DNA of 64,000 nt from Mycobacterium sp. URHB0044 (GCF_000620625.1 NZ_JIAW01000008.1:186001-250000); one strand, 5' to 3'. Numbered from the stretch's first letter, positions 25,283-33,785 are shown. The notes: a model not told the origin generated them from the letters alone. Numbers and translations are program-made.

Positions 25283-26713
25283 GTGGACGTCACCGTCGTC
25301 GGTAGTGGACCCAATGGCCTGAGCGCCGCCGTGATCTGCGCGCGTGCGGGGCTGTCGGTGCGGGTGATCGAGGCGCAGCCGACCGCGGGTGGTGGAGCGC
25401 GGACCATGGCCGACCCGGAGTACCCGGGCATCGCCCATGACATCTGCTCGGCGGTGCATCCGCTGGCGCTGGCCTCGCCGTTCTTCGCGGAGTTCGATCT
25501 GCGGGCGCGCGGCGTGAGCCTGGCGGTTCCCGAGATCGCCTACGGCAATCCCCTGCCGGGCCGGGCGGCTGCCATCGGCTACCACGACATCGAGCGCACC
25601 TGTGCCGAGCTGGACGACGGAAAGTCGTGGCGACGGCTGCTTGGCCCGCTCGCCGCCGACTGCGACGGCGTCGTCGGCCTGCTACTCGGCGACAAGCGGT
25701 CGCTGCCGCCGTCCATCCCCGCGGCGTTGCGCGTCGGCCCCCGGCTGCTGGCGCAGGGCACGCCGTTGTGGCGAACGCTGGCCGGCGAGGACGCCCGCGC
25801 GTTGTTCACCGGCGTTGCCGCGCACACGATCTCGCAGATGCCGTCGCTGGTGTCCTCGGGCGCCGGGTTGATGCTGGCGGTGCTCGGCCACGCGGTGGGA
25901 TGGCCGATACCGGTCGGCGGATCGCAGGCCATCCCCAACGCCCTGATCGCCGATCTGCTGGCCCACGGCGGCCAGCTGGTCCTTGGCGAGGAGGTCACCA
26001 GCCCACCCGAGGGCGTCGTGCTGTACGACACCGCGCCGACCGCGCTCCTTGGGATCTACGGCGACGCACTGCCGTCGCGTTACGCGAAGGCGTTGCGGCG
26101 CTATCGATTCGGGCCTGGCGTGGCGAAGGTGGACTACGTGCTGTCCGGCGACATTCCGTGGCGCGACCCGCGGCTGGCGCATGCGCCCACACTGCATCTG
26201 GGCGGTACCCGAGCGCAGATGGCGTTGGCCGAGGCGACGATCGCCAAGGGCAGGCACGCCGAATGGCCGATGGTGCTCGCCGCCTCCCCGCACGTCGCCG
26301 ACCCTGGCCGCATCGACGCCGACGGCCGTCGTCCGCTGTGGGCGTACGCGCACGTGCCCGCGGGGTCGACGGTCGACATGACCGAGTCGGTGACCGACGT
26401 GTTCGAGCGTTTCGCACCGGGATTCCGCGACGTGGTGGTCGCCGTGCGCAGTGTTCCCGCGGCGCGTCTGGCCGACCACAACGCCAACCTGGTTGGCGGC
26501 GACATCGGCGTCGGCGGCAACAACATGTTCAGTGCCCTCACGGGGCCGACGCTGCGACTCAACCCGTGGTCCACGCCGATCCCGAAGGCCTACCTGTGCT
26601 CGTCGGCGGCCCCGCCCGGCGGCGGCGTGCACGGCATGGCCGGCTACTACGCCGCGCGCACGGTGCTGCGCCGCGAATTCGGCATCCGGGAACTACCACG
26701 CCTCTCCCCCTAA
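25283..26713 (+). CDS. FAD-dependent oxidoreductase (phytoene-desaturase-like)
   Basis: A 476-residue flavoprotein with an N-terminal dinucleotide fold ('VTVVGSGPNGLSAAV', then 'VIEAQPTAGGGART') and the C-terminal 'GGDIGVGGNNMFSAL...PKAYLCSSAAPPGGGVHGMAGYYAAR' FAD-closing region typical of the carotenoid-desaturase/NAD(P)-FAD superfamily. It corresponds to Rv2997. The substrate is unknown; no carotenoid genes are nearby. The GTG start at 25283 is preceded by GGAAGGGG. It is divergent from serA by 66 bp and converges on ilvC across a perfect inverted repeat. Confidence 0.85.
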   Translation: MDVTVVGSGPNGLSAAVICARAGLSVRVIEAQPTAGGGARTMADPEYPGIAHDICSAVHPLALASPFFAEFDLRARGVSLAVPEIAYGNPLPGRAAAIGYHDIERTCAELDDGKSWRRLLGPLAADCDGVVGLLLGDKRSLPPSIPAALRVGPRLLAQGTPLWRTLAGEDARALFTGVAAHTISQMPSLVSSGAGLMLAVLGHAVGWPIPVGGSQAIPNALIADLLAHGGQLVLGEEVTSPPEGVVLYDTAPTALLGIYGDALPSRYAKALRRYRFGPGVAKVDYVLSGDIPWRDPRLAHAPTLHLGGTRAQMALAEATIAKGRHAEWPMVLAASPHVADPGRIDADGRRPLWAYAHVPAGSTVDMTESVTDVFERFAPGFRDVVVAVRSVPAARLADHNANLVGGDIGVGGNNMFSALTGPTLRLNPWSTPIPKAYLCSSAAPPGGGVHGMAGYYAARTVLRREFGIRELPRLSP

Positions 26714-26714
26714 T

Positions 26715-26769
26715 AGCGATTTGTGGAGCCTGAGCGGCGGTGACCGCCGGCCAGACTCCACAAATCGCT
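26715..26769. terminator. Bidirectional hairpin between the FAD oxidoreductase gene and ilvC
   Basis: Perfect 14-bp arms (26715-26728 and 26756-26769, AGCGATTTGTGGAG and its complement) enclose a GC-rich inner hairpin (GGCGG/CCGCC). The element fills almost the whole gap between the convergent stop codons. No U-tract follows on the minus side, and only a short A/T run follows on the plus side. A terminator role for both genes is inferred. Confidence 0.75.
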
Positions 26770-26774
26770 GGGAA

Positions 26775-27788
26775 TTAAGCCGTTTCGGTGATGGGCCGGT
26801 CGACCCAGCTCATCAGGTCGCGCAGCTTCTTGCCGGTCACCTCGATGGGGTGCTCGGCGTTCTCCTTGCGCAGCTTCTCAAGCCGCTTGTTACCGCCCTC
26901 GACGTTGGCGACGAGCTCCTTGACGAAGCTGCCGTCCTGAATGTCCTTGAGGATGGCGCGCATCCGCTCCTTGGTGTCGGCGTCGATGACGCGCGGACCC
27001 GACAGGTAGCCGCCGAACTCCGCCGTGTCGGACACCGAGTAGTTCATCCGCGCGATGCCACCCTCGTACATCAGGTCGACGATGAGCTTCAGCTCGTGCA
27101 GCACCTCAAAGTAGGCCATCTCGGGCGCGTAACCCGCCTCGACCATGACCTCGAAGCCAACCTTGACCAATTCCTCGGTGCCGCCGCACAACACGGCCTG
27201 CTCACCGAAGAGGTCGGTCTCGGTCTCCTCCTTGAAGGTGGTCTTGATGACGCCGGCCCGGGTGCCGCCGATGCCCTTGGCGTACGACAGCGCAAGCGCC
27301 TCGCCCTCACCCTTCGGGTCCTGGTCGACCGCAATCAGACACGGCACGCCCTTGCCGTCGACGAACTGACGACGGACGAGGTGACCAGGCCCCTTGGGCG
27401 CCACCATGCCGATCGTGATGTCGTCGGCAGGCTCGATCAGGTCGAAGTGGATGTTCAACCCGTGGCCGAAGAACAGTGCGTTGCCCGCCACCAGGTTCGG
27501 CTCGATGTCGTTCTTGAAGATCTCTGCCTGCGCGGTGTCGGGCGCCAGCAGCATGATGACGTCGGCCCACTTGGCGACCTCCGCAGGCGTATCGACGGCG
27601 AGGCCCTGCTCGGTCACCTTCTCGCGTGACTTGGAGCCCTCCTTGAGGCCGACCTTCACCTCGACGCCGGAATCACGCAGGCTCAGCGAGTGCGCGTGGC
27701 CCTGGCTGCCGTAACCGATGACGCCGACCTTGCGTCCCTGGATGATCGACAGGTCTGCGTCGTCGTCGTAGAACATCTCAACTGCCAC
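26775..27788 (-). CDS. ilvC: Ketol-acid reductoisomerase
   Basis: IlvC rearranges and reduces acetolactate or acetohydroxybutyrate with NADPH, in valine and isoleucine synthesis. The 337-residue class I enzyme has 'GYGSQGHAHSLSLRDSG' for NADPH, and conserved metal-binding Asp/Glu in 'KGIGGTRAGVIKTTFKEETETDLFGEQ' (region about 185-215) and 'SDTAEFG'. The GTG start at 27788 has AAGGAA upstream. It is the third gene of ilvBNC, 41 bp after ilvN, and should share control by the attenuator before ilvB. Confidence 0.96.
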   Translation of the reverse strand: MAVEMFYDDDADLSIIQGRKVGVIGYGSQGHAHSLSLRDSGVEVKVGLKEGSKSREKVTEQGLAVDTPAEVAKWADVIMLLAPDTAQAEIFKNDIEPNLVAGNALFFGHGLNIHFDLIEPADDITIGMVAPKGPGHLVRRQFVDGKGVPCLIAVDQDPKGEGEALALSYAKGIGGTRAGVIKTTFKEETETDLFGEQAVLCGGTEELVKVGFEVMVEAGYAPEMAYFEVLHELKLIVDLMYEGGIARMNYSVSDTAEFGGYLSGPRVIDADTKERMRAILKDIQDGSFVKELVANVEGGNKRLEKLRKENAEHPIEVTGKKLRDLMSWVDRPITETA

Positions 27789-27829
27789 TTGGATTCCTTC
27801 TCTTCCTTCGTATTTCGTTCGAAAACTGG

Positions 27830-28330
27830 TTACTTGACGATGCCGCGGGGCCCGCGGGCCAACGTCACCATGCCGGACTGCGCAATCTCCCGGATGCCGT
27901 AGGGCTCGAGGAGGTTCAGCAGAGCCGTGAGCTTGCCGGGCGTACCGGTGGCCTCCACGACCAACGACTCGGCCGACACGTCGACCACCTTGGCGCGAAA
28001 CAGGTTCACGGCCTCGATGATCTGCCCGCGGGTGGCCGCGTCGGCGCGCACCTTGATCAGTGCCAGCTCGCGTGACACCGAGTTCTCCTCGTCCTGTTCG
28101 ACGATCTTGATCACGTTGATCAGCTTGTTGAGCTGCTTGGTGATCTGTTCGAGCGGAAAGTCCTCGACCGCAACCACGATGGTCATGCGGGAGAGGTGCT
28201 TCTGCTCGGTGGCGCCGACGGCGAGGGACTGAATGTTGAAGCCACGCCGGGAGAACAGCGCCGACACGCGGGCCAGCACGCCGGGCTTGTCCTCGACGAG
28301 GACCGACAGGGTGTGGGTGGTGACGGTCAT
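27830..28330 (-). CDS. ilvN: Acetolactate synthase small (regulatory) subunit
   Basis: IlvN binds valine and confers feedback inhibition on IlvB. The 166-residue protein has an N-terminal ACT domain ('HTLSVLVEDKPGVLARVSALFSRRGFNI' region) and the C-terminal ALS_ss_C domain ending 'SGMVTLARGPRGIVK'. The frame is open far upstream through ilvB, but ATG 28330 overlaps the ilvB stop as ATGA and fits the family, so translation is coupled to the catalytic subunit. Confidence 0.95.
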   Translation of the reverse strand: MTVTTHTLSVLVEDKPGVLARVSALFSRRGFNIQSLAVGATEQKHLSRMTIVVAVEDFPLEQITKQLNKLINVIKIVEQDEENSVSRELALIKVRADAATRGQIIEAVNLFRAKVVDVSAESLVVEATGTPGKLTALLNLLEPYGIREIAQSGMVTLARGPRGIVK

Positions 28331-30186
28331 GCGTGCCCCTCGTTGTAGCTGTCGTCGAACAGCGGCCGAATGCCCTTGGCGGCCTGGATCTCGTCGTTGC
28401 TCATCCCTGCCGCGACCATCGGCCACACCTGCGCGTCGGCACCGACGATGAAGTCGATCACCACCGGCCTGTCGTTGATGGCCCGCGCCTGGTTGATCAC
28501 GTCCTCGACGTCTTCGGCACGCTCGCAACGCAATCCGACGCAACCCAGCGCCTCGGCCAGCTTGACGAAGTCGGGGATGCGGTGGCTGTGCGTGGACAGG
28601 TTCGTCTGGCTGTAGCGCTCCTCGTAGAACAGCGTCTGCCACTGCCGGACCATGCCGAGGTTGCCGTTGTTGATGACGGCCACCTTGATCGGCGCGCCTT
28701 CGACGGCGCACGTCGCCAGTTCCTGATTGGTCATCTGGAAGCAGCCGTCGCCGTCGATCGCCCACACCTCGGCGTCGGGCCGGGCGAACTTGGCGCCCAT
28801 CGCCGCCGGGATGGCGAAGCCCATGGTGCCGAGGCCGCCGGAGTTCAGCCACGTACGCGGGTTCTCGTACTTGATGAACTGCGCCGCCCACATCTGGTGC
28901 TGGCCCACCCCCGCGGCGTAGACCGCGTCCGGACCGGCGATGCGGCCCAACGTCTCGATGACGTACTCGGGGCTGAGGCTGCCGTCGCTCTGCGGGCCGT
29001 AGCTCAGCGGGTAGGTCGCCTGCACGCTGCGCAGGTACTCCCACCAGTTGTCGATGTTCAGGCTGGCCGACGACAGTCCGTCGCGCCGCAGCGCTTCGAG
29101 CAGATCGGTGATGACGTTCTTCACGTCACCGACGATCGGCACGTCGGCGTTGCGGTTCTTGCCGATCTCGGCGGGGTCGATGTCGGCGTGAATCACCTTG
29201 GCCTCGGGCGCGAAGGAGTCCAGCCGCCCGGTCACGCGGTCGTCGAACCGCGTGCCCAACGCAATCAGCAGGTCACTCTTCTGCAGGGCACCCACGGCGG
29301 CCACCGTGCCGTGCATACCGGGCATTCCCAGGTTCTGCGGGTGACTGTCGGGGAACGCGCCGCGCGCCATCAGCGTGGTGACGACGGGGATCCCCGTCAG
29401 TTCGGCCAGGTCGAGCAGCTCGGCGGTGGCCTCGCCGCGGATGACGCCACCACCGACGTAGAGCACCGGCTTGCGGGAGGCGGCGATGAGCTTGGCGGCC
29501 TCGCGCACCTGCCTGCTGTGCGGTTTGGTGTTCGGCTTGTATCCCGGAAGGTCGATCACCGGCGGCCAGCTGAACGTGCACTGTCCCTGCAGCACGTCCT
29601 TCGGAATGTCGACGAGCACCGCGCCGGGGCGGCCCGACTTGGCGATGTGGAAGGCCTCCGCCATCACGCGGGCGATGTCGTCGCCGTCGCGGACCAGGAA
29701 GTTGTGCTTGGTGATCGGCATGGTGATGCCGGAGATGTCGGCTTCCTGGAAGGCGTCGGTGCCGATCAGCCCGCGCCCGACCTGCCCGGTGATCGCGACC
29801 ACGGGGATGGAGTCCATCTGCGCGTCGGCGAGGGGGGTCACCAGGTTGGTGGCGCCGGGGCCCGACGTGGCCATGCAGACGCCGACCTTGCCGGTCGCGT
29901 GGGCGTAGCCGCTGGCGGCGTGCCCGGCACCCTGCTCGTGACGGACGAGCACGTGGCGCAGCTTCACCGAGTCGAACAGCGGGTCGTAGACCGGCAACAC
30001 GGCACCGCCGGGGATGCCGAAGATCACGTCGACGTCGAGCTCTTCCAAGGAGCGGATCACGGCCTGTGCTCCGGTGAGCTGTTGTGGGGCAACCTTTTTC
30101 GGCCGCGTTGTGGGCGTGGTCGCGACTGCAGGGGTGCCGTTGGCTTGTTTCGCGGGCTCCGGTGGTCGCGTAGTGGGTGCGCTCAC
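28327..30186 (-). CDS. ilvB: Acetolactate synthase large (catalytic) subunit
   Basis: IlvB is the ThDP- and FAD-dependent enzyme that starts valine, leucine and isoleucine synthesis. It is 619 aa from the chosen start. The ThDP-activating Glu lies in 'VRHEQGAGHAASGYA', the FAD region in the centre, and the ThDP-Mg motif is 'DGDGCFQMTNQELATCA'. The frame is open to 30237, but GTG 30186 ('VSAPTTRPPEPAKQ') has AGAGGA upstream and matches M. tuberculosis IlvB1, which begins MSAPT. The N-terminal 40 residues are a Pro/Lys-rich extension. First structural gene of ilvBNC, preceded by a leader peptide and an intrinsic terminator. Confidence 0.96.
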   Translation of the reverse strand: MSAPTTRPPEPAKQANGTPAVATTPTTRPKKVAPQQLTGAQAVIRSLEELDVDVIFGIPGGAVLPVYDPLFDSVKLRHVLVRHEQGAGHAASGYAHATGKVGVCMATSGPGATNLVTPLADAQMDSIPVVAITGQVGRGLIGTDAFQEADISGITMPITKHNFLVRDGDDIARVMAEAFHIAKSGRPGAVLVDIPKDVLQGQCTFSWPPVIDLPGYKPNTKPHSRQVREAAKLIAASRKPVLYVGGGVIRGEATAELLDLAELTGIPVVTTLMARGAFPDSHPQNLGMPGMHGTVAAVGALQKSDLLIALGTRFDDRVTGRLDSFAPEAKVIHADIDPAEIGKNRNADVPIVGDVKNVITDLLEALRRDGLSSASLNIDNWWEYLRSVQATYPLSYGPQSDGSLSPEYVIETLGRIAGPDAVYAAGVGQHQMWAAQFIKYENPRTWLNSGGLGTMGFAIPAAMGAKFARPDAEVWAIDGDGCFQMTNQELATCAVEGAPIKVAVINNGNLGMVRQWQTLFYEERYSQTNLSTHSHRIPDFVKLAEALGCVGLRCERAEDVEDVINQARAINDRPVVIDFIVGADAQVWPMVAAGMSNDEIQAAKGIRPLFDDSYNEGHA

Positions 30187-30235
30187 GTTTTCCTCTTGGT
30201 CTCTCTGGGGTGATTCGTCGGGGTTCTCGGGCAAC

Positions 30236-30270
30236 AAAAAACCCCCGTCAGCGTCAGCTGCACGAGGGTT
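30236..30270 (-). terminator. ilvBNC attenuator terminator
   Basis: On the minus strand AACCCTCGT (30262-30270) pairs with ACGGGGGTT (30240-30248) over 9 bp, with an inner CAGC/GCTG helix in the loop, and is followed at once by a T-run (30236-30241 as A on the plus strand). This is a standard intrinsic terminator between the leader peptide and ilvB. Its left arm can pair with an upstream segment instead, as described for the leader region. Confidence 0.88.
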
Positions 30271-30300
30271 GCGCGTCGATGCTCGTAGGCTCAGGCCTGG

Positions 30301-30351
30301 TTACGCACCAACGCGCCAACCAATTACTACGAGCAATGCCGTGGTCTGCAT
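30301..30351 (-). CDS. ilvB leader peptide MQTTALLVVIGWRVGA
   Basis: A 16-codon frame begins with ATG 30351 and ends in TAA. Codons 6-10 are Leu-Leu-Val-Val-Ile, the end products of the pathway. The segment covering these codons (30327-30334, GCTCGTAG) is exactly complementary to CTACGAGC (30281-30288). The latter overlaps ACGAG, which can instead pair with CTCGT in the terminator's left arm (30262-30266). Stalling for lack of Leu or Val would cover the first segment, free the second to open the terminator, and allow ilvB transcription. No Shine-Dalgarno is present, and the promoter places the RNA start within about 2 nt of the ATG. Attenuation of ilvBNC is established in Corynebacterium glutamicum. 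Confidence 0.88.
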   Translation of the reverse strand: MQTTALLVVIGWRVGA

Positions 30352-30359
30352 AGCAGTCG

Positions 30360-30389
30360 ACGGTAGCCTCCGCACTGGTCAATGGTCAA
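30360..30389 (-). promoter_or_regulatory. ilvBNC promoter
   Basis: TTGACC (30384-30389) and TACCGT (30360-30365) on the minus strand are spaced by 18 bp. Transcription would begin at or 1-2 nt before the leader-peptide ATG at 30351, giving a nearly leaderless leader ORF. A second TTGACC lies 7 bp closer but is badly spaced. Confidence 0.62.
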
Positions 30390-30462
30390 ATCTCCCTAGC
30401 CTCGACGACGCGCGAGCAGGACGAAAACCGGCCCGTGGGCGGCCAGTGCAAGGATGGTCGTC

Positions 30463-30861
30463 GTGAGTTCACCGTCCACCTCGGGTGCCGCCGCACCGGT
30501 CGTCGTCAAGATTTCGCCGATGGCCCATCTCGCGGTCGGGTTCCTCGCGCTCGCCATGCTCACCCTGGTGCTGGCGCAGCCGGTCTGGTTCGCACCGATT
30601 CTGGTGCTACCCGTGATCGCGTCCACGGCCATCGCCCGCTACCGGACCGTCGCCGACCGGGACACCGTCACCGCACGCACCCTGCTGAGCAGTCAGACGG
30701 TGCCGTGGTCGGAGATCGACGGCCTGCGGTTCGACAGGTCGTCCTGGGCGTTGGCTCGGCGCAAGGACGGGTCCGAATTCCGGCTTCCCGCGGTGACCTT
30801 CGCGACGCTGCCGGAGCTGACCGCGGTTACCGACGGCCGCGTGCCCAACCCGTACGACTAG
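30463..30861 (+). CDS. cfp6: PH-domain membrane protein (Cfp6 type)
   Basis: This protein of about 132 residues has two adjacent hydrophobic segments ('MAHLAVGFLALAMLTLVLAQP' region and 'FAPILVLPVIASTAIA') followed by a short bacterial PH-like domain ('VTARTLLSSQTVPWSEIDGLRF...LPAVTFATLPEL'). It corresponds to Rv3004, known as low-molecular-weight antigen CFP-6. GTG 30463 has AAGGA 9 nt upstream; ATG 30454 is too close to that site. An internal ATG at 30520 would give the shorter form annotated in M. tuberculosis. Its stop interlocks with the doxX stop (CTAG). Function unknown. Confidence 0.82.
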   Translation: MSSPSTSGAAAPVVVKISPMAHLAVGFLALAMLTLVLAQPVWFAPILVLPVIASTAIARYRTVADRDTVTARTLLSSQTVPWSEIDGLRFDRSSWALARRKDGSEFRLPAVTFATLPELTAVTDGRVPNPYD

Positions 30862-31694
30862 GCCAGTGGGTTCGTGCCGTTGAGGAACACCCAGACGGCG
30901 ATGCCGGCGCCGATGCCCACCAACAACGCGATGAACGAGCCGACGAACGGGCGGCGCGCCCACCCGCGTCCGGCGTCGAAGCCGTAGCGTCCCGGTCCGG
31001 TCAGCACGAGCGCCGCAGCCACCACGATCAGCGTCACCTGGAACTCGTGCCCGTCGGGCAGGAAGAACGGGAAGTATCCGGAGTCAGGTTGCTCTGCGAC
31101 GGCAGCCAGCAGCCCGTTGATCAGGTAGGCCAGGGCGGCCGCGGCGGCCAATGGCGTGAACAGTCCGAGTACCAGCAGCGCGCCTGCCCCGATCTGCGCA
31201 CCGGCACCGACGTAGGTGAGCACGTTCGCGTGCTGGTAGCCGAGATCGGCGAGCGACTTCTCGAAGCCGCCGAGGCCCGAACCGCCCCACCAGCCGAACG
31301 CCTTCTGCAGGCCGTGCGCGATCAGCAGCGCGCCAAGTCCGACGCGGATCAGCATCAGCCCCAGGTCCTGCGTGCCGCGACGGCCAGCTTGACGTGCCTC
31401 GTCGAAGGAGGCGCCGTCCGATTCGATCTGGGCAGGCTCCGCCGGCATTGCGGCGTGCCGGCCGCCCGGCTGGACGTACGGCAGCGGTTCGGGGTCGGCG
31501 AGCAGCCCGTACGCACCGTGTTCGGGGTTGGGTGGCGTGGTGTCGTACCGCGGGATCGCGGTGGTCTCGAAGTCACCGGCGTAGGTCGATGACGGGATGT
31601 CGTCTTCGGGGTCGACCAGGCGCGCCGAGGCAGGCCGCGCAGCCATGTCTTCGGGCCGTTGCCAGCCGCGCGGTTCGTGAGAGGTACTGGTCAC
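30858..31694 (-). CDS. DoxX family membrane protein
   Basis: A 278-residue protein with a disordered, acidic, Pro-rich N-terminus of about 110 residues. A DoxX four-helix membrane domain follows ('GLMLIRVGLGALLIAHGLQKAFGW', 'VGAGAQIGAGALLVLGLFTPLAA', 'ALAYLINGLLAAVAEQ', 'QVTLIVVAAALVLTG', with a last helix near the C-terminus). It corresponds to Rv3005c, reported in M. tuberculosis as the membrane partner linking SodA and the thiosulfate sulfurtransferase SseA in an oxidative-stress complex. The GTG start at 31694 has TACGCT (31702-31707) 7 nt upstream, suggesting a leaderless mRNA. Convergent with cfp6. Confidence 0.86.
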   Translation of the reverse strand: MTSTSHEPRGWQRPEDMAARPASARLVDPEDDIPSSTYAGDFETTAIPRYDTTPPNPEHGAYGLLADPEPLPYVQPGGRHAAMPAEPAQIESDGASFDEARQAGRRGTQDLGLMLIRVGLGALLIAHGLQKAFGWWGGSGLGGFEKSLADLGYQHANVLTYVGAGAQIGAGALLVLGLFTPLAAAAALAYLINGLLAAVAEQPDSGYFPFFLPDGHEFQVTLIVVAAALVLTGPGRYGFDAGRGWARRPFVGSFIALLVGIGAGIAVWVFLNGTNPLA

Positions 31695-31822
31695 GTTTTC
31701 CAGCGTAAGGGCATCTCACCCCCGAGTGGGGGATTGGCGCGGCGCTTTGGACGGCCATTTGCGCGGCGATCTGCGGAGACCGGCGTGGCGCGTACCGCCC
31801 GACGATCCGTAACCTGGCCTGC

Positions 31823-32941
31823 ATGACACAGCGCCGCCCGTTGCGTGGAGTGCTGGCGCTGCTGTGTGCCGCGCTATTGGTCGGGTCGGGTTGCGCCCGA
31901 TTCGACAAGGCCCAATCGGAACCGTTCACCACGGAACCGCAGATGGAGCCGGGCCAGACCTCGACCCCGCCGCCCCCTCCGCCGTTGCCGCCCAAGCCCT
32001 TTCCCAAGGCCTGCCCGGCACCTGGCGTGATGCAGGGCTGCCTGGAGAGCACCAGCGGGCTGATCATGCTGCCCAACAGCCAGTCCGCCCTGGTCGCCGA
32101 GCGGCAGACGGGGGCCGTCAAGAACGTCTCGGTGAGCGCCGAGCCGAAGGTCAAGGTGGTGATCCCCGTCGATCCGTCCGGCGACGGCGGACTGTTGGAC
32201 ATCGTGCTGTCGCCGACGTACCCACAGGATCGGCTGATGTACGCCTACGTCAGCACGCCGACCGACAACCGGGTGATCCGGATCGCCGACGGCGACGTCC
32301 CCAAGCCGATCCTGACGGGCATCCCCAAGGGCGCGACGGGCAACGCCGGCGCGCTGATCTTCACCAGCCCCACCACGCTGATGGTGCAGACCGGTGACGC
32401 GGGCAACCCCGCCCTGGCTGGTGATCCCGCGTCGTTGGCGGGCAAGTTGTTGCGCATCGAACAGCCCACGACCGTCAACCAGGCGCCGCAGACCACCGCA
32501 CTGAGCGGCCTGGGCGCAGGTGGCGGACTGTGCATCGACGGGTCCGACGGGTCGCTCTACGTCACCGACAGGACGCCGACGGCCGACCGGCTGCAACGGA
32601 TCACCAAGGATTCGAAGGTCTCCACCGTGTGGACGTGGCCGGATCGCCCCGGGGTGGCCGGCTGCGCGGCCTCGGAAGGCACCGTCCTAGTCAACCTGGT
32701 CAGCACCAAGCAGACCGTCGCCGTGCGGTTGGCCCCCGACACCGGTGCGGTCACCGGCGACCCCGAGGTGATCCGCCAGGATCAACATGGACACGTGTGG
32801 GCACTGCAGCTCTCTCCCGACGGCAACGTCTGGGGAGCGACGGTCAACAAGACCTCCGGTGACGCCGAGAAACTCGACGACGTGGTGTTCCCACTCTTCC
32901 CGCAGGGCGGCTTCCCGCGCAGCAGCGCCGACAACACGTAG
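31823..32941 (+). CDS. lppZ: Lipoprotein LppZ
   Basis: A 372-residue lipoprotein: signal peptide to the lipidated Cys24 ('LLVGSGC'), a Pro-rich linker ('TPPPPPPLPPKPFPKACP'), then a six-bladed beta-propeller of the soluble-quinoprotein glucose dehydrogenase fold ('GGLLDIVLSPTY', 'NRVIRIADGD', 'GNAGALIF'). It corresponds to Rv3006. The role is unknown; the propeller probably lacks a bound quinone cofactor. ATG 31823 lies 7 nt after TAACCT (31810-31815), so the mRNA is probably leaderless. Its stop is 4 bp from the convergent SDR stop. Confidence 0.88.
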   Translation: MTQRRPLRGVLALLCAALLVGSGCARFDKAQSEPFTTEPQMEPGQTSTPPPPPPLPPKPFPKACPAPGVMQGCLESTSGLIMLPNSQSALVAERQTGAVKNVSVSAEPKVKVVIPVDPSGDGGLLDIVLSPTYPQDRLMYAYVSTPTDNRVIRIADGDVPKPILTGIPKGATGNAGALIFTSPTTLMVQTGDAGNPALAGDPASLAGKLLRIEQPTTVNQAPQTTALSGLGAGGGLCIDGSDGSLYVTDRTPTADRLQRITKDSKVSTVWTWPDRPGVAGCAASEGTVLVNLVSTKQTVAVRLAPDTGAVTGDPEVIRQDQHGHVWALQLSPDGNVWGATVNKTSGDAEKLDDVVFPLFPQGGFPRSSADNT

Positions 32942-32945
32942 TCCG

Positions 32946-33686
32946 CTAGGCGTTGGTGCCGCCGTCAACGGTGAGCACTGAGCCGGTGATGTTCCGTCCG
33001 CCCGATCCGGAGAGGAACGCGACGGTCTCCGCGATCTCGCTGGGGTCGGCGTAGCGCCCCAGCGCGCTCAGCTCGCGTTGGTGGTCGGCGCTGTCCCCGT
33101 CGGCCGGGTTCATGTCCGTGGCGGTGGCGCCGGGCTGAACGAGGTTCACGGTGATGCCCCGCTCTCCGAGTTCACGAGCCAGCCCCCTGGTGAAGCCGAG
33201 CAACGCGGACTTGCTCATCGCGTAGAGGGTGACGCCCGGGAAGGGAACGCGCTCAGCGAGATTGCTGCCGATGCTGATGATCCGTCCACCTTCGACCATG
33301 TGCGCAACGGCGGCCTGGCTGGCCAGGTACGTCGCCCGGGCATGAATGCCGAGCGCGCGGTCGACCTCTTCGAGCGGAACGTCGCTGATCGGGCCGAACG
33401 GGAAGATGCCCGCGTTGTTGACCAGGATGTCGAGGCTGCCGAGGTGGTCGACCGTTTCGCCGACGGCACTCACCACTTCGTCCGCGGACGCGCTGTCCGC
33501 CTTGATGGCCAGGCCTCGCCGACCCAGTGCCGTGATCCGGCCCACCACCTCGTCGGCGCTCTCCTTGGACTGCACATACGTGATTGCGACGTCGGCACCA
33601 AGCTCCGCCAGCCGCGTCGCGATGGCCGCTCCGATCCCCCGGCTGCCGCCGGTCACCAGTGCCACTTGGCCGTTCAAATCCGACAT
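32946..33686 (-). CDS. Short-chain dehydrogenase/reductase
   Basis: This 246-residue classical SDR has the cofactor motif 'TGGSRGIG' (12-19), 'NNAG' and the catalytic Ser...Tyr-x-x-x-Lys ('ISIGSN' and 'YAMSKSA'), and ends 'TGSVLTVDGGTNA'. It resembles 3-oxoacyl-ACP reductase-like SDRs often paired with TetR regulators; the substrate is unknown. ATG 33686 has AAGGAG at 33692-33697. The frame open to 33809 would run through the divergent promoter and is rejected. It is divergent from a TetR gene whose probable operator overlaps the promoter. Confidence 0.87.
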   Translation of the reverse strand: MSDLNGQVALVTGGSRGIGAAIATRLAELGADVAITYVQSKESADEVVGRITALGRRGLAIKADSASADEVVSAVGETVDHLGSLDILVNNAGIFPFGPISDVPLEEVDRALGIHARATYLASQAAVAHMVEGGRIISIGSNLAERVPFPGVTLYAMSKSALLGFTRGLARELGERGITVNLVQPGATATDMNPADGDSADHQRELSALGRYADPSEIAETVAFLSGSGGRNITGSVLTVDGGTNA

Positions 33687-33700
33687 GCCAACTCCTTTTC

Positions 33701-33785
33701 TGTGTCGTTCGATACAAAATTGGTGCAACCTCAAACTATGGACGCGCGCTAGGCTTGTCAAGTAATTTCCGGGCGTTCGATACAG
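33701..33785. promoter_or_regulatory. Putative TetR operators between the SDR and TetR genes
   Basis: Site 1 (33701-33716) is a near-perfect palindrome TGTGTCG-TT-CGATACA with one mismatch. Site 2 (33771-33785) repeats the half GTTCGATACA in direct orientation. They flank the divergent promoter region, one next to each gene. Regulation of both genes by the TetR protein is inferred. Confidence 0.55.

Noticed and set aside
28333..30213. 626-codon plus-strand open frame opposite ilvB
   Set aside because: Shadow of ilvB with no recognisable domain; ilvB is certain from its ThDP and FAD motifs.
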